This document shows, in pieces, positions 8,773 to 17,575 of a stretch of DNA of 64,000 nt (positions are counted from its first letter, which is position 1; the number at the start of each line of letters is the position of its first letter). The stretch lies in assembly GCF_024464655.1 (NCBI RefSeq), contig NZ_JANHAV010000012.1:1-64000 (forward strand), written 5' to 3'. Made by a program: the position numbers and the translations under genes. The notes below the pieces were generated by a model that made no database searches, was not told where the DNA came from, and was given only the letters and a program-made list of their open reading frames with translations. This DNA comes from Halobellus inordinatus. Its GTDB lineage: Archaea; Halobacteriota; Halobacteria; Halobacteriales; Haloferacaceae.

Positions 8773-9168
8773 ATGGAACCTTCGTCATCTCGTACTGCCC
8801 GAACTGCGGGTGCTCTAGAGAGAGGCCTCAAAAGATCCGTCTTCATCGGTATCCGAGGGATGCTTGTGGCCGGGACAGTGGCGGTTGGCTACCTATTCAT
8901 CGGCAGTGTACTCACTGTTATAAATAGCCCGCTGGCACCAGATTCCTTTTTATCTATCGAGAGTGATCCATATTATATCTCTCAGCAGCTATCGTCTCGA
9001 TGTTCATCGTCCAAGCGTTTCAGACGGACCCTTGTGGGGTCGAAGCCTCTCGCGGACGCTCCCGCAGTACGCGGAGAACGAAGTTTCAGACGGACCCTTG
9101 TAGGGTCGAAGCCTGCTCGGCTGAACCGCAGTTCGGCGCGATCGAGGGTTTCAGACGGACCCTTGTAG
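8773..9168 (+). pseudogene. Truncated small membrane protein running into the CRISPR array
   Basis: The frame opens at ATG 8773 and encodes about 50 residues that look natural: a basic N-terminus and a hydrophobic helix (GMLVAGTVAVGYLFIG). After about residue 75 it becomes translated CRISPR repeat (FRRTLVGSK appears twice), so the C-terminal half is artefactual. The original gene seems to have been cut when this region was rearranged. I do not recognise the family. The AT-rich stretch 8920-9010 at its end would coincide with the CRISPR leader. Confidence 0.4.
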
Positions 9169-9238
9169 GGTCGAAGGCGAACCACGACGCGATGATGGAG
9201 TGGGTCAAGCAGGTTTCAGACCCTTGTGGGGTCGAAGT
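9017..9238 (+). CRISPR. Four-repeat degenerate CRISPR array
   Basis: 30-nt repeats start at 9017, 9083 and 9148, with a shortened 26-nt copy at 9213-9238. The repeat begins GTTTCAGACGGACCCTTG and ends GGGTCGAAGC, close to the well-known haloarchaeal type I-B repeat. Spacers are 36, 35 and 35 nt (9047-9082, 9113-9147, 9178-9212). Repeats 2 and 3 carry G-to-A in the TGGGG block, repeat 3 ends in G, and repeat 4 lacks CGGA and ends in T. Decay rises to the right, as expected if the leader is on the left in the AT-rich 8920-9016. No cas gene is present in the window. Confidence 0.85.
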
Positions 9239-9439
9239 GAGTACGACGCCGACGACGGAACTGTTAGAATGGCGACCACAGTACCGGGCACGCAATGATC
9301 GTGGCTCGCTCCCGTCGATGTTCCGCACCGAGCCTGGCAAACGGTTCAGCTACGTGCCCGAGCATCGTTGTGATCTGCCCGTGTTCGGCGGCATCTATCG
9401 GATTTTTCGTGAACTCAACGGGCTGTCCAAGAGTGCTCT

Positions 9440-9575
9440 AGCTGCCGGAAGAGACACGTCCCGACGACGAGGATCCCGGCGATAGCCATCAGCACCCCCA
9501 GGGCGGGACGATCAGAAAGAGAAGTCCAGCGAGTCCGATATCAATCAGACCAATGAGTGCCGGATAAGTGACTGA
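9440..9575 (-). pseudogene. Frameshifted relic of a small membrane protein
   Basis: The minus strand encodes the hydrophobic run ALIGLIDIGLAGLLFLIVPP, which hits a stop. One frame over it continues at once with GVLMAIAGILVVGTCLF, a second helix. The two halves read as one two-helix protein split by a frameshift, with no intact start. The family is not recognised. The rest of 9239-9850 has no gene: a plus-strand reading of 9240-9480 stays open but shows no recognisable domain. Confidence 0.35.
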
Positions 9576-9752
9576 TGCATCATCCTAGTTGATAATAGTT
9601 GTAGGATCACCAAAAGGCATACAAATCTCAAACAAGCGTTGTATCTATCGAGCGCGCTGGGTGGACTCCGAACAGAACTGGGTGGCGGACACAACGGGTT
9701 GCTGACTCCGTTCCACTGATGGAGACCACAGAGCGAATACTGTCTGTAGAGA

Positions 9753-9770
9753 ATTATAATATCTTATATA
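9753..9770 (+). promoter_or_regulatory. TATA-rich promoter of the COG1361-RND-TrmB operon
   Basis: The AT-only run ATTATAATATCTTATATA stands out from GC-rich flanks. It would place transcription start near 9790-9800, about 60 nt before the chosen ATG at 9857. Confidence 0.5.
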
Positions 9771-9856
9771 CCATCATTCAGACGTGTAAATGATAGCCAC
9801 GTCACACGGGAGTGGAAACCCTCCATCCAACCACAACACGGCGTGGCATCGCAGCT

Positions 9857-11395
9857 ATGAAAAGGAAGCTTTGCACCGCCCTGATAGTCGCATCGCTTCT
9901 CGCGAGCGCAGTTCCTGCGGTCGCGTTGACGTCGAACCCAAATATACAGACGGTCACGCCGGACCCGTCTCTCCAGCCCGGCGGCGTGAACGAACTCGCC
10001 TTCCAGTTGGTGAACGACGGCGAGGGTGCCGAAGACGGCACGCGCGCGGCACATAACGTTCACATCCGACCGCGAGATGCTGGTCCGATCGAAGTCGAGA
10101 CCGAACAATTGTACGTCGAACAGTTGCCGGACGGGACGCCCGCCGAACTCTCGTTGAAGCTGAACGTGCCCTCGAACGTCAACAGCGGTACCTACCGGAT
10201 TCCGCTCCGCCTCTCTTATGAGTATGATAACGGCGCGGGCAATGACGTCGAGCGGGAGACCACGATTTACCTTCCAGTTCGTGTCGAGTCCGGTCCCCGG
10301 TTCGACGTCGTCGACACCGCTTCTACGGCCACCGTGAGCGGGCAGGGAACGCTCGAGGTGACGGTCAAGAACGTCGGCGACGACGCTGCCTACGACTCAG
10401 AGCTGACACTCTCGTCGTCGGCACCCGACGTCTCAGTCGGCTCCAACAAGTCGAGCACGCAGTTCGTCGACGTCTGGGAGCGCAACGAGAACCGTACGTT
10501 CGAGTTCGACATCGGACTTCGGGACAGTGCTTCTGCGGGGAGCTATGCGCTCTCGTCGCAGATCGACTTCGAGAAGTCCGACGGTACCACCGGATCGACC
10601 CCCTCGCTGACTGTGCCGCTTCGCGCGCACTCCGAGATGACCTTTGAGATATCGAACCTCAACAGTTCTCTTCGTGTCAGCGAGGAGGGGGCCGTCACGG
10701 GGACGATCACTAACACGGGCCCGATGCCCGCCGACAACGCGGTCGTGACGTTACAGGATCCCGGTCCGACGATCACGCCGGTCGAGGACTCCGTCGCTGT
10801 CGGCTCGCTCGACCCGGGCGAGTCAGCGGCGTTCTCGTTCGAGGTCGAAGTCGCGAGTAGTGCCTCCGCAGTGCCGCAGCAGTTCGATTTCGGCGTCAGC
10901 TACCGCGATCAGGACGACACCGCGCGGCAGGCCGAGGCAGTCCCCAAGCGAGTGATGATCAGCGAGCAGTCGCCCGAGTTCGACGTCGAACCGGTCAACG
11001 GGACGTTCGGCGCGGGCTCCGGCGGCGAGTTCGAGGTGACGGTGACGAACACCCGCGACTATGCGGTCTCGGACGTCTCCGCGAAGATCTATATGAACTC
11101 GCCGCTGTCGTCGTCCGACGACGAGGCGTTCATCGGTCGCCTCGAACCCGGTGAGTCCGAGACGATGGTCTTCCAGCTCAGCGCCGACGGCGACGCGACA
11201 GCGAAGACGTACCCGGTGAAGATGGACTTCCAGTACGACGACGAGGACGGCGATACGATCATCTCCGATACGTATCAGGTCCCCGTCGAGGTGATGAGTA
11301 GCTCCGGCGGTGGACCGCCGATCGTTCCGATCGCCGGTGTCGTGATCGTGCTCGTCGTCGCCGGCGGGGGCCTCTACTACCGCCGACGGGGGTGA
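9857..11395 (+). CDS. COG1361-type secreted protein with repeated CARDB-like domains
   Basis: 512 aa from the ATG at 9857, chosen because it begins directly with a signal peptide (MKRKLCTALIVASLLASAVP). An upstream in-frame ATG at 9812 would bury it. The mature part is three to four beta-sandwich repeats of the CARDB/COG1361 kind, each with phrases such as LEPGES and VTNT. It ends in one membrane helix (VPIAGVVIVLVVAGGGLYY) followed by basic residues, so the bulk is outside the cell, membrane-anchored. It is 3 nt upstream of the RND exporter gene. It probably acts with that exporter, perhaps in place of a bacterial periplasmic adaptor; this is inferred from gene pairing. Confidence 0.85.
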   Translation: MKRKLCTALIVASLLASAVPAVALTSNPNIQTVTPDPSLQPGGVNELAFQLVNDGEGAEDGTRAAHNVHIRPRDAGPIEVETEQLYVEQLPDGTPAELSLKLNVPSNVNSGTYRIPLRLSYEYDNGAGNDVERETTIYLPVRVESGPRFDVVDTASTATVSGQGTLEVTVKNVGDDAAYDSELTLSSSAPDVSVGSNKSSTQFVDVWERNENRTFEFDIGLRDSASAGSYALSSQIDFEKSDGTTGSTPSLTVPLRAHSEMTFEISNLNSSLRVSEEGAVTGTITNTGPMPADNAVVTLQDPGPTITPVEDSVAVGSLDPGESAAFSFEVEVASSASAVPQQFDFGVSYRDQDDTARQAEAVPKRVMISEQSPEFDVEPVNGTFGAGSGGEFEVTVTNTRDYAVSDVSAKIYMNSPLSSSDDEAFIGRLEPGESETMVFQLSADGDATAKTYPVKMDFQYDDEDGDTIISDTYQVPVEVMSSSGGGPPIVPIAGVVIVLVVAGGGLYYRRRG

Positions 11396-11398
11396 CCA

Positions 11399-13948
11399 AT
11401 GATAGTCGACTTCCAGCGCTTCATCGACTGGGCGGATTACAACATCGTCAACCGCCCAAAAAAGGTAATGCTGGTGTTCCTCGTCGTGACGCTGGTCTTC
11501 AGCGCTGGGCTGGGAAGCATCTCGACGGAGTCGGGGACACAACAGTTCGCCGAGGACATTCCCGCCGCGAATGCGCTCGATCGCATCGAAAATGAGTTCA
11601 TCCCCGTGTTCGGGCCCGAACCGGGAAGCACCCAGCTCGTCCAGCGGAGCACGAACGTCCTCTCGAAGCAGTCGTTGCTTGCGATGCTGCGATCCCAGGC
11701 GGCACTCGAAGAGCGTGACGATATGCACGTCTCAGAGACGTCCTCCGCCGCGGCCACGATTGCACAGACCATCGACCCGTCGGCGACGACGCTTGACGAG
11801 CAGATCTCGGTGCTCGAGCACGCGACGCCGACCGAAATTCGGCGGGCCATCCGTGACAATGCAGACAACCCGGAATTCACTGGCACGCTGAGCAACGATT
11901 TCAATCGAAAGGCGGCGTCGGCCTCGGCGACAATCGGCGTCGTCACGCACGATCTGCCACAGGACGTGGGTGGCGGCACTGGCCAGTCCGGCGAAAGCCC
12001 GATGACGTCGATCCAGAATCAGGCCCAGCGGATCATCGACGCCGAACTGTCGGCAGACGTTACAGCCTTCGGCAGCGGGACGATCGCCGACGAGTTCAGC
12101 ACGGTCATCTCCGACTCACTGTTGATCGTCACGCCGGCGGCCGTGATTCTCATCGTCGGATTCCTGATTGTCGCCTACCGCGACCTGCTGGATCTCTTCC
12201 TCGGGGTAATTTCGCTCCTGATGGCGGTGATCTGGACCTTTGGATTCCTCGGTCTGGCGGGGATCCCGTTCAACAATATTATGATCTCGGTCCCGCCGCT
12301 GCTTCTGGCGGTCGGGATCGACTTCGGAATTCACGCGATCAACCGCTACCGGGAGGACCGCGCAACCGGATTAGACGTCGAAGAAGCGATGACGGTCGCG
12401 ACCGATCAGTTGCTGGTTGCGTTCTTCATCGTCACCGGCACGACAGTTATCGGCTTCCTCTCGAATCTGGTCTCTGCACTTCCGCCAATCCGTGACTTCG
12501 GTCTCGTCGCGGGCGGCGGCATCATCTTCACCTTCCTGATCTTCGGTATCTTCCTGCCGGCAGCGAAAGTGTGGCTCGATCGGAACCGCGACAGTTGGCC
12601 AGTGCCAACCTTCAGCCAGAAGCCCCTCGGCGAGGAAGGCTCGAGTCTGGGACAGGTGCTCTCTGTCGGCGTCCTGTTCGCGCGGAAGGCTCCGGTCATC
12701 GTCCTCGTCGCCGGCTTGATATTCAGCGCAGGCGCGGCAGGCTACGCAACCGGCGTCGACACCTCCTTCTCCCAGGAAGACTTCCTGCCGCCGGAAGAGG
12801 TCTCTCCGTTCCTGAAGTCACTCCCCGAACCGTTCGCGCCCAGCGAGTACAGCGTCGTTGCGACGCTGAATTTCCTTGAGGACGAGTTTACGCGGTCACA
12901 GGGGGGGTCGGTAACGATATATGTGGAAGGGCGATTGGAGAACGACGCCGCCCTCGAGCGCATCTACCGCGCAGGAAAGAACCCACCGGAGGAGTTCGTC
13001 AGCGCAACTGACCGCCGCCCGGAGTCGACGAGCATCGTGACGATCATCCAAGACTACGCGGACCAGAATCCCGAGTTCGCCGCGCTGGTCGAGCGGAACG
13101 ACCGCAACGACAACGGCGTGCCCGACGATAACCTCGCGACGATCTACCGCGAACTCGAACAGTCGCCGGTCGGCGATCGGGCTTCGCAGTATCTCGCCGG
13201 CGACCACCGGAGCGCCCGCATCGTCTACTCAACGACCGCTGACGCCTCCGATAGGGAGGCCACCGCGGCCGCCCGAGAGGTCGCAAAGCGGTTCCGATAT
13301 GACGCGACCGCGACAGGCAACACCATCGTGTTCCAGCAGGTCTCGGACCTGATATTCGAGTCCGCGATCACTAGCCTCTCGATTGCGCTCGGTGCGACTG
13401 TCGTCTTCCTCGTCTTCGTCTACTGGATCCTGGAGGGGTTGCCGTCGCTTGGGGTCGCGAATCTCGTTCCGATCGTCGTCGCGGTCGCAGCCGTTGCCGG
13501 GACGATGCGAGTGCTCGGGATCTCGTTCAACTCGTTCACCGCGACGATCCTCTCGCTGACGATCGGTCTGGGGATCGACTACTCGGTGCACGTCGTCCAT
13601 CGCTTCATCGACGAGCGCCGCGAACGGCCGTTGTTCGAGGCGCTCGAGCGCACCGTCGTCGGAACCGGTGGGGCACTTCTCGGCAGTATGGCGACGACGT
13701 CGTTCGGTATCGGCGTCCTTGTCCTCGCGGTGCTCGCAGTGCTCGGTCAGTTCGGCGTGCTGACGGCGATTTCGATCATCTACTCGTTCCTCGCCTCGCT
13801 GCTCATCTTACCGTCGGCGCTCGCGGTCTGGGACTACATCGTCAACGACGATCCCAACACGGCGCTTGGGCCCCGAACCGACGACAGAACTGCGACCACC
13901 GCAGATGAACCGCTCGACGGGACCGAGGGCGCGGGAGGAACAGTATGA
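11399..13948 (+). CDS. RND superfamily (HAE3/MMPL-type) exporter
   Basis: 849 aa in two similar halves. Each has a helix near the N-terminal edge, a large extracytoplasmic domain and a block of five to six helices. The helix-4 type proton-relay motifs appear as GIDFGIHAINRYRED in the first half and GIDYSVHVVHRF in the second, with the conserved Asp in each. This layout is that of the hydrophobe/amphiphile efflux-3 group found in archaea and actinobacteria, which moves lipids or amphiphiles. The preceding gene encodes a membrane-anchored extracellular protein and the following one a TrmB-like regulator that overlaps it by ATGA. The substrate cannot be read from the sequence. Confidence 0.93.
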   Translation: MIVDFQRFIDWADYNIVNRPKKVMLVFLVVTLVFSAGLGSISTESGTQQFAEDIPAANALDRIENEFIPVFGPEPGSTQLVQRSTNVLSKQSLLAMLRSQAALEERDDMHVSETSSAAATIAQTIDPSATTLDEQISVLEHATPTEIRRAIRDNADNPEFTGTLSNDFNRKAASASATIGVVTHDLPQDVGGGTGQSGESPMTSIQNQAQRIIDAELSADVTAFGSGTIADEFSTVISDSLLIVTPAAVILIVGFLIVAYRDLLDLFLGVISLLMAVIWTFGFLGLAGIPFNNIMISVPPLLLAVGIDFGIHAINRYREDRATGLDVEEAMTVATDQLLVAFFIVTGTTVIGFLSNLVSALPPIRDFGLVAGGGIIFTFLIFGIFLPAAKVWLDRNRDSWPVPTFSQKPLGEEGSSLGQVLSVGVLFARKAPVIVLVAGLIFSAGAAGYATGVDTSFSQEDFLPPEEVSPFLKSLPEPFAPSEYSVVATLNFLEDEFTRSQGGSVTIYVEGRLENDAALERIYRAGKNPPEEFVSATDRRPESTSIVTIIQDYADQNPEFAALVERNDRNDNGVPDDNLATIYRELEQSPVGDRASQYLAGDHRSARIVYSTTADASDREATAAAREVAKRFRYDATATGNTIVFQQVSDLIFESAITSLSIALGATVVFLVFVYWILEGLPSLGVANLVPIVVAVAAVAGTMRVLGISFNSFTATILSLTIGLGIDYSVHVVHRFIDERRERPLFEALERTVVGTGGALLGSMATTSFGIGVLVLAVLAVLGQFGVLTAISIIYSFLASLLILPSALAVWDYIVNDDPNTALGPRTDDRTATTADEPLDGTEGAGGTV

Positions 13949-14774
13949 GCACGGCGGTCGACACTGACATCTCCGAGCACGAGGCGGTCGAGTCGCTCGA
14001 ACGACTTGGGTTATCGAACTACGCGGCGCAGGTATTCGTCGCGCTTCAGTCCCTCAACGTCGGCACGGCGAAACAGATCCACGAGGAGACGGATGTGCCG
14101 CGCTCACAGGAGTATGGCGCAGCCGAAGAACTGGCCGACTTCGGCCTGGTCGAAATACAGAAGTCGACGCCGAAGCGCTACCGACCGGTGAGCCTAGACA
14201 CCGCACGGGGGCAGTTCGCCGAGCGGCTGAAACGCGAAGCCGACCGTGCCTTCTCGTTCCTGAAAGCCCAGCGCGAGACACAGGTCGACGGCGAAATGCG
14301 CGGCGACGTGTGGATCACCCACGGCCGCGATCCGGTCCACCACCGCGTCGGCAACTTGCCCGTCAGGCGACGGAGACGGTACTCTTCGCTGCTCCATCGC
14401 CTGCACTGGTCCCGACGGAGCCCCCGGCGACCCTCGAGTCGCAGGCCGTCACCGCTCCGGTCCGCGTCATCTGCGAGAGTGCGGCCGTGAGAGAGCAATT
14501 CTCCGAGATCGACGAGGTCAGTGTCGCGAAGGCGATCGAGCGTCCCGTCGATCATTCCGGCCGAGTCCTCATCGTCGACGACCGCGTCGTGTTGCTCTCG
14601 GCGAGGCCACTCGATTCAGAAGGTGAAGAGACCGCGATCTGGTCGGCCGACACCGCGATGGCGAAGATCCTCTCTCGGGCCATCGAGAGTAGCATCGACC
14701 CGTTCATCGAGGGAGCGTTCAGTGAGGAGCAGCGAAGCGCCAGGGGCGACGCTCACAGCCCCGCTCGGGAATGA
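13945..14774 (+). pseudogene. TrmB-family transcriptional regulator, frameshifted
   Basis: The first frame encodes a TrmB-type winged helix (LGLSNYAAQVFVALQSLNVG, then EETDVPRSQEYGAAEELAD) and a coiled linker up to about residue 137. Near 14357 the sensible reading moves to the frame in which ARQATETVLFAAPS continues smoothly into a C-terminal effector-like domain ending at 14774. One missing base around AACTTGCCC explains the break. Left as is, translation ends at 14490 with an Arg-rich nonsense tail. This could be real inactivation or a sequence error. It overlaps the RND gene stop (ATGA), so it should be the local regulator of that exporter. Confidence 0.8.
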
Positions 14775-14778
14775 GACA

Positions 14779-15438
14779 CTAACGCGAGACAAGTTCGCCG
14801 AACACACGCTCTTCGACTTTCCGGAGGTGTTCACCGACCGTTCCGGGAGAGATCTCGACGGCCTCACCGACGTCTGCAAGTGACGCCTGCCGGGGTGCAG
14901 AGTAATATCCCAGCTCTACGGCTGCCTCAAGCACTTCTTCTTGCCGGGAGGTGAGCACCCTACTGAGCGAGGACCCGTCCGCCTCATACGTTCCCATACT
15001 GAGGATTTCGAACGTGATTGAGTCCATTTCAGCAGCGTAGTCGGACAGAGTTCTGAATGTCTTCTCGGTTCCGAGGTACGTGATCTTCAGGTAGTCTTCG
15101 GGCGTGAAGCGTATCGGCGTGTCCATCAGCACGAACGACTCGCGTTGGAGTTCCAGTGCCCGACGAATCTCGTCGGTCGGTTCAAATTGGCTCACCGCCA
15201 TCCAGCGGTTGTCGCCGGCGGTAAGATAATTAATCACGTATGGGGACGCCGCCATAATTTCCTCGTAACGCTCTTGACTGCCGCTTGCCTCGGCCAGCAG
15301 CAACACGGTGTCATCAGCGAGAAGATCGACGCGATGAATGGCCTGCCGCTTGATGGACGGTTCAGCTGTCAGTTCGTCTCCAAGCGGATGGAAGGCACCG
15401 CCATCATCCGGTTTGACTAACACCGTGAGATAGCGCAT
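14779..15438 (-). CDS. Bat-type helix-turn-helix regulator (HTH_10 family)
   Basis: 219 aa from the ATG at 15438 (MRYLTVLVK); a longer frame exists but this start fits the family. About 150 residues form the sensor-like N-terminal domain of bacterio-opsin-activator-like proteins. The C-terminal HTH_10 domain (about 160-215) begins LTSRQEEVLEAAVELGYY and includes ISPGTVGEHLRKVEE. It converges with the frameshifted TrmB gene, with only 4 nt between the stops. Haloarchaea carry dozens of such regulators. The target is unknown; the adjacent exporter operon is a candidate. Confidence 0.88.
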   Translation of the reverse strand: MRYLTVLVKPDDGGAFHPLGDELTAEPSIKRQAIHRVDLLADDTVLLLAEASGSQERYEEIMAASPYVINYLTAGDNRWMAVSQFEPTDEIRRALELQRESFVLMDTPIRFTPEDYLKITYLGTEKTFRTLSDYAAEMDSITFEILSMGTYEADGSSLSRVLTSRQEEVLEAAVELGYYSAPRQASLADVGEAVEISPGTVGEHLRKVEERVFGELVSR

Positions 15439-15493
15439 ATGCTGCGTTCGAGAACGGATACCTAAATCTTCACTCACACCGCCCCGTGAATCG

Positions 15494-15514
15494 CCTCGGG
15501 GTCAAGCACCGAGG
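15494..15514. mobile_element. Transposon-end-like hairpin
   Basis: CCTCGG and CCGAGG pair over a 9-nt loop containing TCAAGCA. Similar CCTCGGGGTC hairpins mark right ends of haloarchaeal IS200/IS605-type elements. No transposase is nearby, so this would be a solo end. It could alternatively be the terminator of a lost gene. Confidence 0.35.
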
Positions 15515-15544
15515 AACTCGCCTTGCTTATAAACACCAAGGAGA

Positions 15545-15694
15545 ATGCCCGCGCCTTGTGTGGTCACTGTAACTGCTGAATACGAGCAAGTACAGTACTT
15601 GCTGGATATGCACGCTTTCGAGACGATTGAAACGGGGTTACGGCACTGCTTCACTCGCCGTCCGTTGGCTCGGCTATTGGATATTTACAACTAG
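15545..15694 (+). CDS. Possible 49-aa protein
   Basis: A short open frame runs from ATG 15545 to TAG 15692-15694. Its composition looks natural: a middle TAEYEQVQYLLDMHAFETI followed by an Arg/Leu-rich helix LRHCFTRRPLARLLDIYN. GGAG lies directly before the ATG, and TTATAAAC sits about 20 nt upstream, which is too close for a standard TATA box. It may instead be the tail of a gene whose front was lost when an element inserted, since a transposon-end hairpin lies just left of it. The family is not recognised. The remainder of 15439-15925 holds only promoter sequence. Confidence 0.3.
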   Translation: MPAPCVVTVTAEYEQVQYLLDMHAFETIETGLRHCFTRRPLARLLDIYN

Positions 15695-15857
15695 CGCAGA
15701 CCACTCTAGCCGGAGGAGGATGTCAACTGTAGAGTGCGGACGCTGGATCACAGTACCTCGACCACGACCCACCGGCAGGGCCGCCGGATAACCGCGCGGG
15801 TTGAGCACCGACGGCCGCTCTAGAGATCGGCGTTTGCGGGCGGAGCCTCCGTGGCGT

Positions 15858-15866
15858 ACTTATATG
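15858..15866 (+). promoter_or_regulatory. TATA box of the nuoCD-like gene
   Basis: ACTTATATG in otherwise GC-rich sequence, about 60 nt before the ATG at 15926. It would give a 5' leader of roughly 35 nt. Confidence 0.45.
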
Positions 15867-15925
15867 GCCACACAGATGAGGCAGAGTGCCTACCGTCCTA
15901 CACCGAAAACTGACGTCCGTGAACG

Positions 15926-17575
15926 ATGCAGCAACAACAGCGCGTGACCGCCGACTCGGTCGGAGACACAGCGGTCACTGTTCTCCCCGACGACGCCGTC
16001 GTCAGCCGTGAATCGCACGGGAACATATCTGCGATCGTGATCCGGGCCGACCGCGTCCAGGCGGTCCTTTCGACACTTCGCTCTGCGGCGGGGTTCGACC
16101 ACTGTTCGTGCGTGACCGCTCAAGAGTACGAAGACCGCTTCGAGACGATTTATCACCTCACGAGCTACGACGACAGGACCCGCGAGCTGGCAGTCGTGGT
16201 CCCTGCTCCGAAAGATAATCCGGTCAGCGAGTCGGCCGCGCCGGTCTACCGCACAGCAGAGTGGCACGAGCGGGAGGCCTACGACCTCGTCGGAATCGAG
16301 TATGCAGATCACCCAGACCTGCGACGGATTCTCCTGCCGGAGACGTGGCAGGGCCACCCATTGTCGATGGAGTACGATCAGACCCAATCACAGATCGTGA
16401 CGCTGCGGGAGCACGTTAACCCGTTGCAGGAGGATCATCGCGAGGACGGAGCGGCGGAAACGATGCATATCAACATCGGGCCACATCATCCCTCCACTCA
16501 CGGGGTGTTGCATTTAGAGGCGAGGCTCGACGGAGAGACAGTCGCCGAGGTCGAGCCAGATATCGGGTATATCCACCGGTGCGAAGAACAAATGTGCCAA
16601 CAGGGCACCTACCGTCACCAGATTATGCCCTACCCCGACCGCTGGGATTGGGGAGGTGCGGGCTTGCTCAACGAATGGGCCTACGCTCGCGTCATCGAAG
16701 ACTTAGCCGACATCGACGTCCCGGAGTACGCACAGGTCATCCGAACGATGAGCGCCGAATTGTCGCGGATCCTCTCGCATCTGCTCTTCACCGCTATGTA
16801 TGCGTTGGATGTCAGCGGTGAATTCAACGCTACATTTATGTATGGCTTCCGGGATCGAGACGTCGTCCAAGACCTCCTAGAGGACCTGACAGGCCAGCGG
16901 ATGATGTTCAATTACTTCCGGGTCGGCGGTGTCGCCTGGGATCTCCCCAAGCCCCGCGCGAAGTTCTTTGAGGACGTACGCGCCTTCACCAACGGACTCC
17001 CGCGGAAGCTTGCGGAGTATCACGACCTCCTGACCAGCAATGAGGTCTTCCAGATCCGCTGTGTCGACACCGGTGAGTTGCCACCGGAGGTGGCAAAGCA
17101 GTACGGGGTGACTGGGCCAGTCGCTCGCGGCTCCGGTATTGAGTACGACCTTCGGCGAGACGATCCATACGGGTACTACGACCAGCTTGAGTGGAACGTC
17201 GTCACCGAGGACGGCTGCGACAACTTCTCTCGGGTACTCGTCCGACTGCAAGAGATCGAGGAATCCGCCGCAATCGTTGAACAGTGTCTCGACCTTCTCG
17301 AGGGCTGGCCGAAAGCCGATCGGATCTGTCAGGCCAACGTGCCGCGGACGCTAAAACCATCTGGCGAGTGTTACCGGGCCGTCGAAGGCGCCAAGGGCGA
17401 ACTGGGAATCTATATCCGCGCCGACGGCACGGAAACCCCTGCACGGTTCAAGATCCGCGGCCCGTCGTTCTCGAACCTGTCAGCACTGCCAGCAATGGCG
17501 GAGGGCGAGTACGTCGCCGACCTCGTCGCGACGCTCGGCAGCCTCGATACCATTATGGGGGAGGTGGACCGGTAA
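15926..17575 (+). CDS. NuoCD-like NADH dehydrogenase subunit C/D fusion (orphan paralogue)
   Basis: 549 aa. Residues about 30-155 match the 30-kDa (NuoC) subunit, ending in the signature region EWHEREAYDLVGI and RRILLPETWQGHPL. Residues about 175-549 match the 49-kDa (NuoD) subunit, with GPHHPSTHGVLHLE, GYIHRCEEQMCQQGTYRHQ and the C-terminal GSLDTIMGEVDR. The fusion is normal for haloarchaea. What is unusual is the setting: no other complex I gene lies nearby, and the N-terminus is shorter than I expect of the operon-encoded form. It is probably a second copy, with a role in an alternative quinone-linked complex or none. Quinone-pocket residues look kept. Confidence 0.9.
   Translation: MQQQQRVTADSVGDTAVTVLPDDAVVSRESHGNISAIVIRADRVQAVLSTLRSAAGFDHCSCVTAQEYEDRFETIYHLTSYDDRTRELAVVVPAPKDNPVSESAAPVYRTAEWHEREAYDLVGIEYADHPDLRRILLPETWQGHPLSMEYDQTQSQIVTLREHVNPLQEDHREDGAAETMHINIGPHHPSTHGVLHLEARLDGETVAEVEPDIGYIHRCEEQMCQQGTYRHQIMPYPDRWDWGGAGLLNEWAYARVIEDLADIDVPEYAQVIRTMSAELSRILSHLLFTAMYALDVSGEFNATFMYGFRDRDVVQDLLEDLTGQRMMFNYFRVGGVAWDLPKPRAKFFEDVRAFTNGLPRKLAEYHDLLTSNEVFQIRCVDTGELPPEVAKQYGVTGPVARGSGIEYDLRRDDPYGYYDQLEWNVVTEDGCDNFSRVLVRLQEIEESAAIVEQCLDLLEGWPKADRICQANVPRTLKPSGECYRAVEGAKGELGIYIRADGTETPARFKIRGPSFSNLSALPAMAEGEYVADLVATLGSLDTIMGEVDR

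Noticed and set aside
9000-9485. Plus-strand 161-codon frame over the CRISPR and beyond
   Set aside because: The first half is translated repeat and spacer. The tail (from about 9240) shows no recognisable domain or start of its own.
15709-15780. Short frame after a GGAGGAGG run
   Set aside because: Only about 23 residues, basic and unstructured; the purine run alone is weak evidence.
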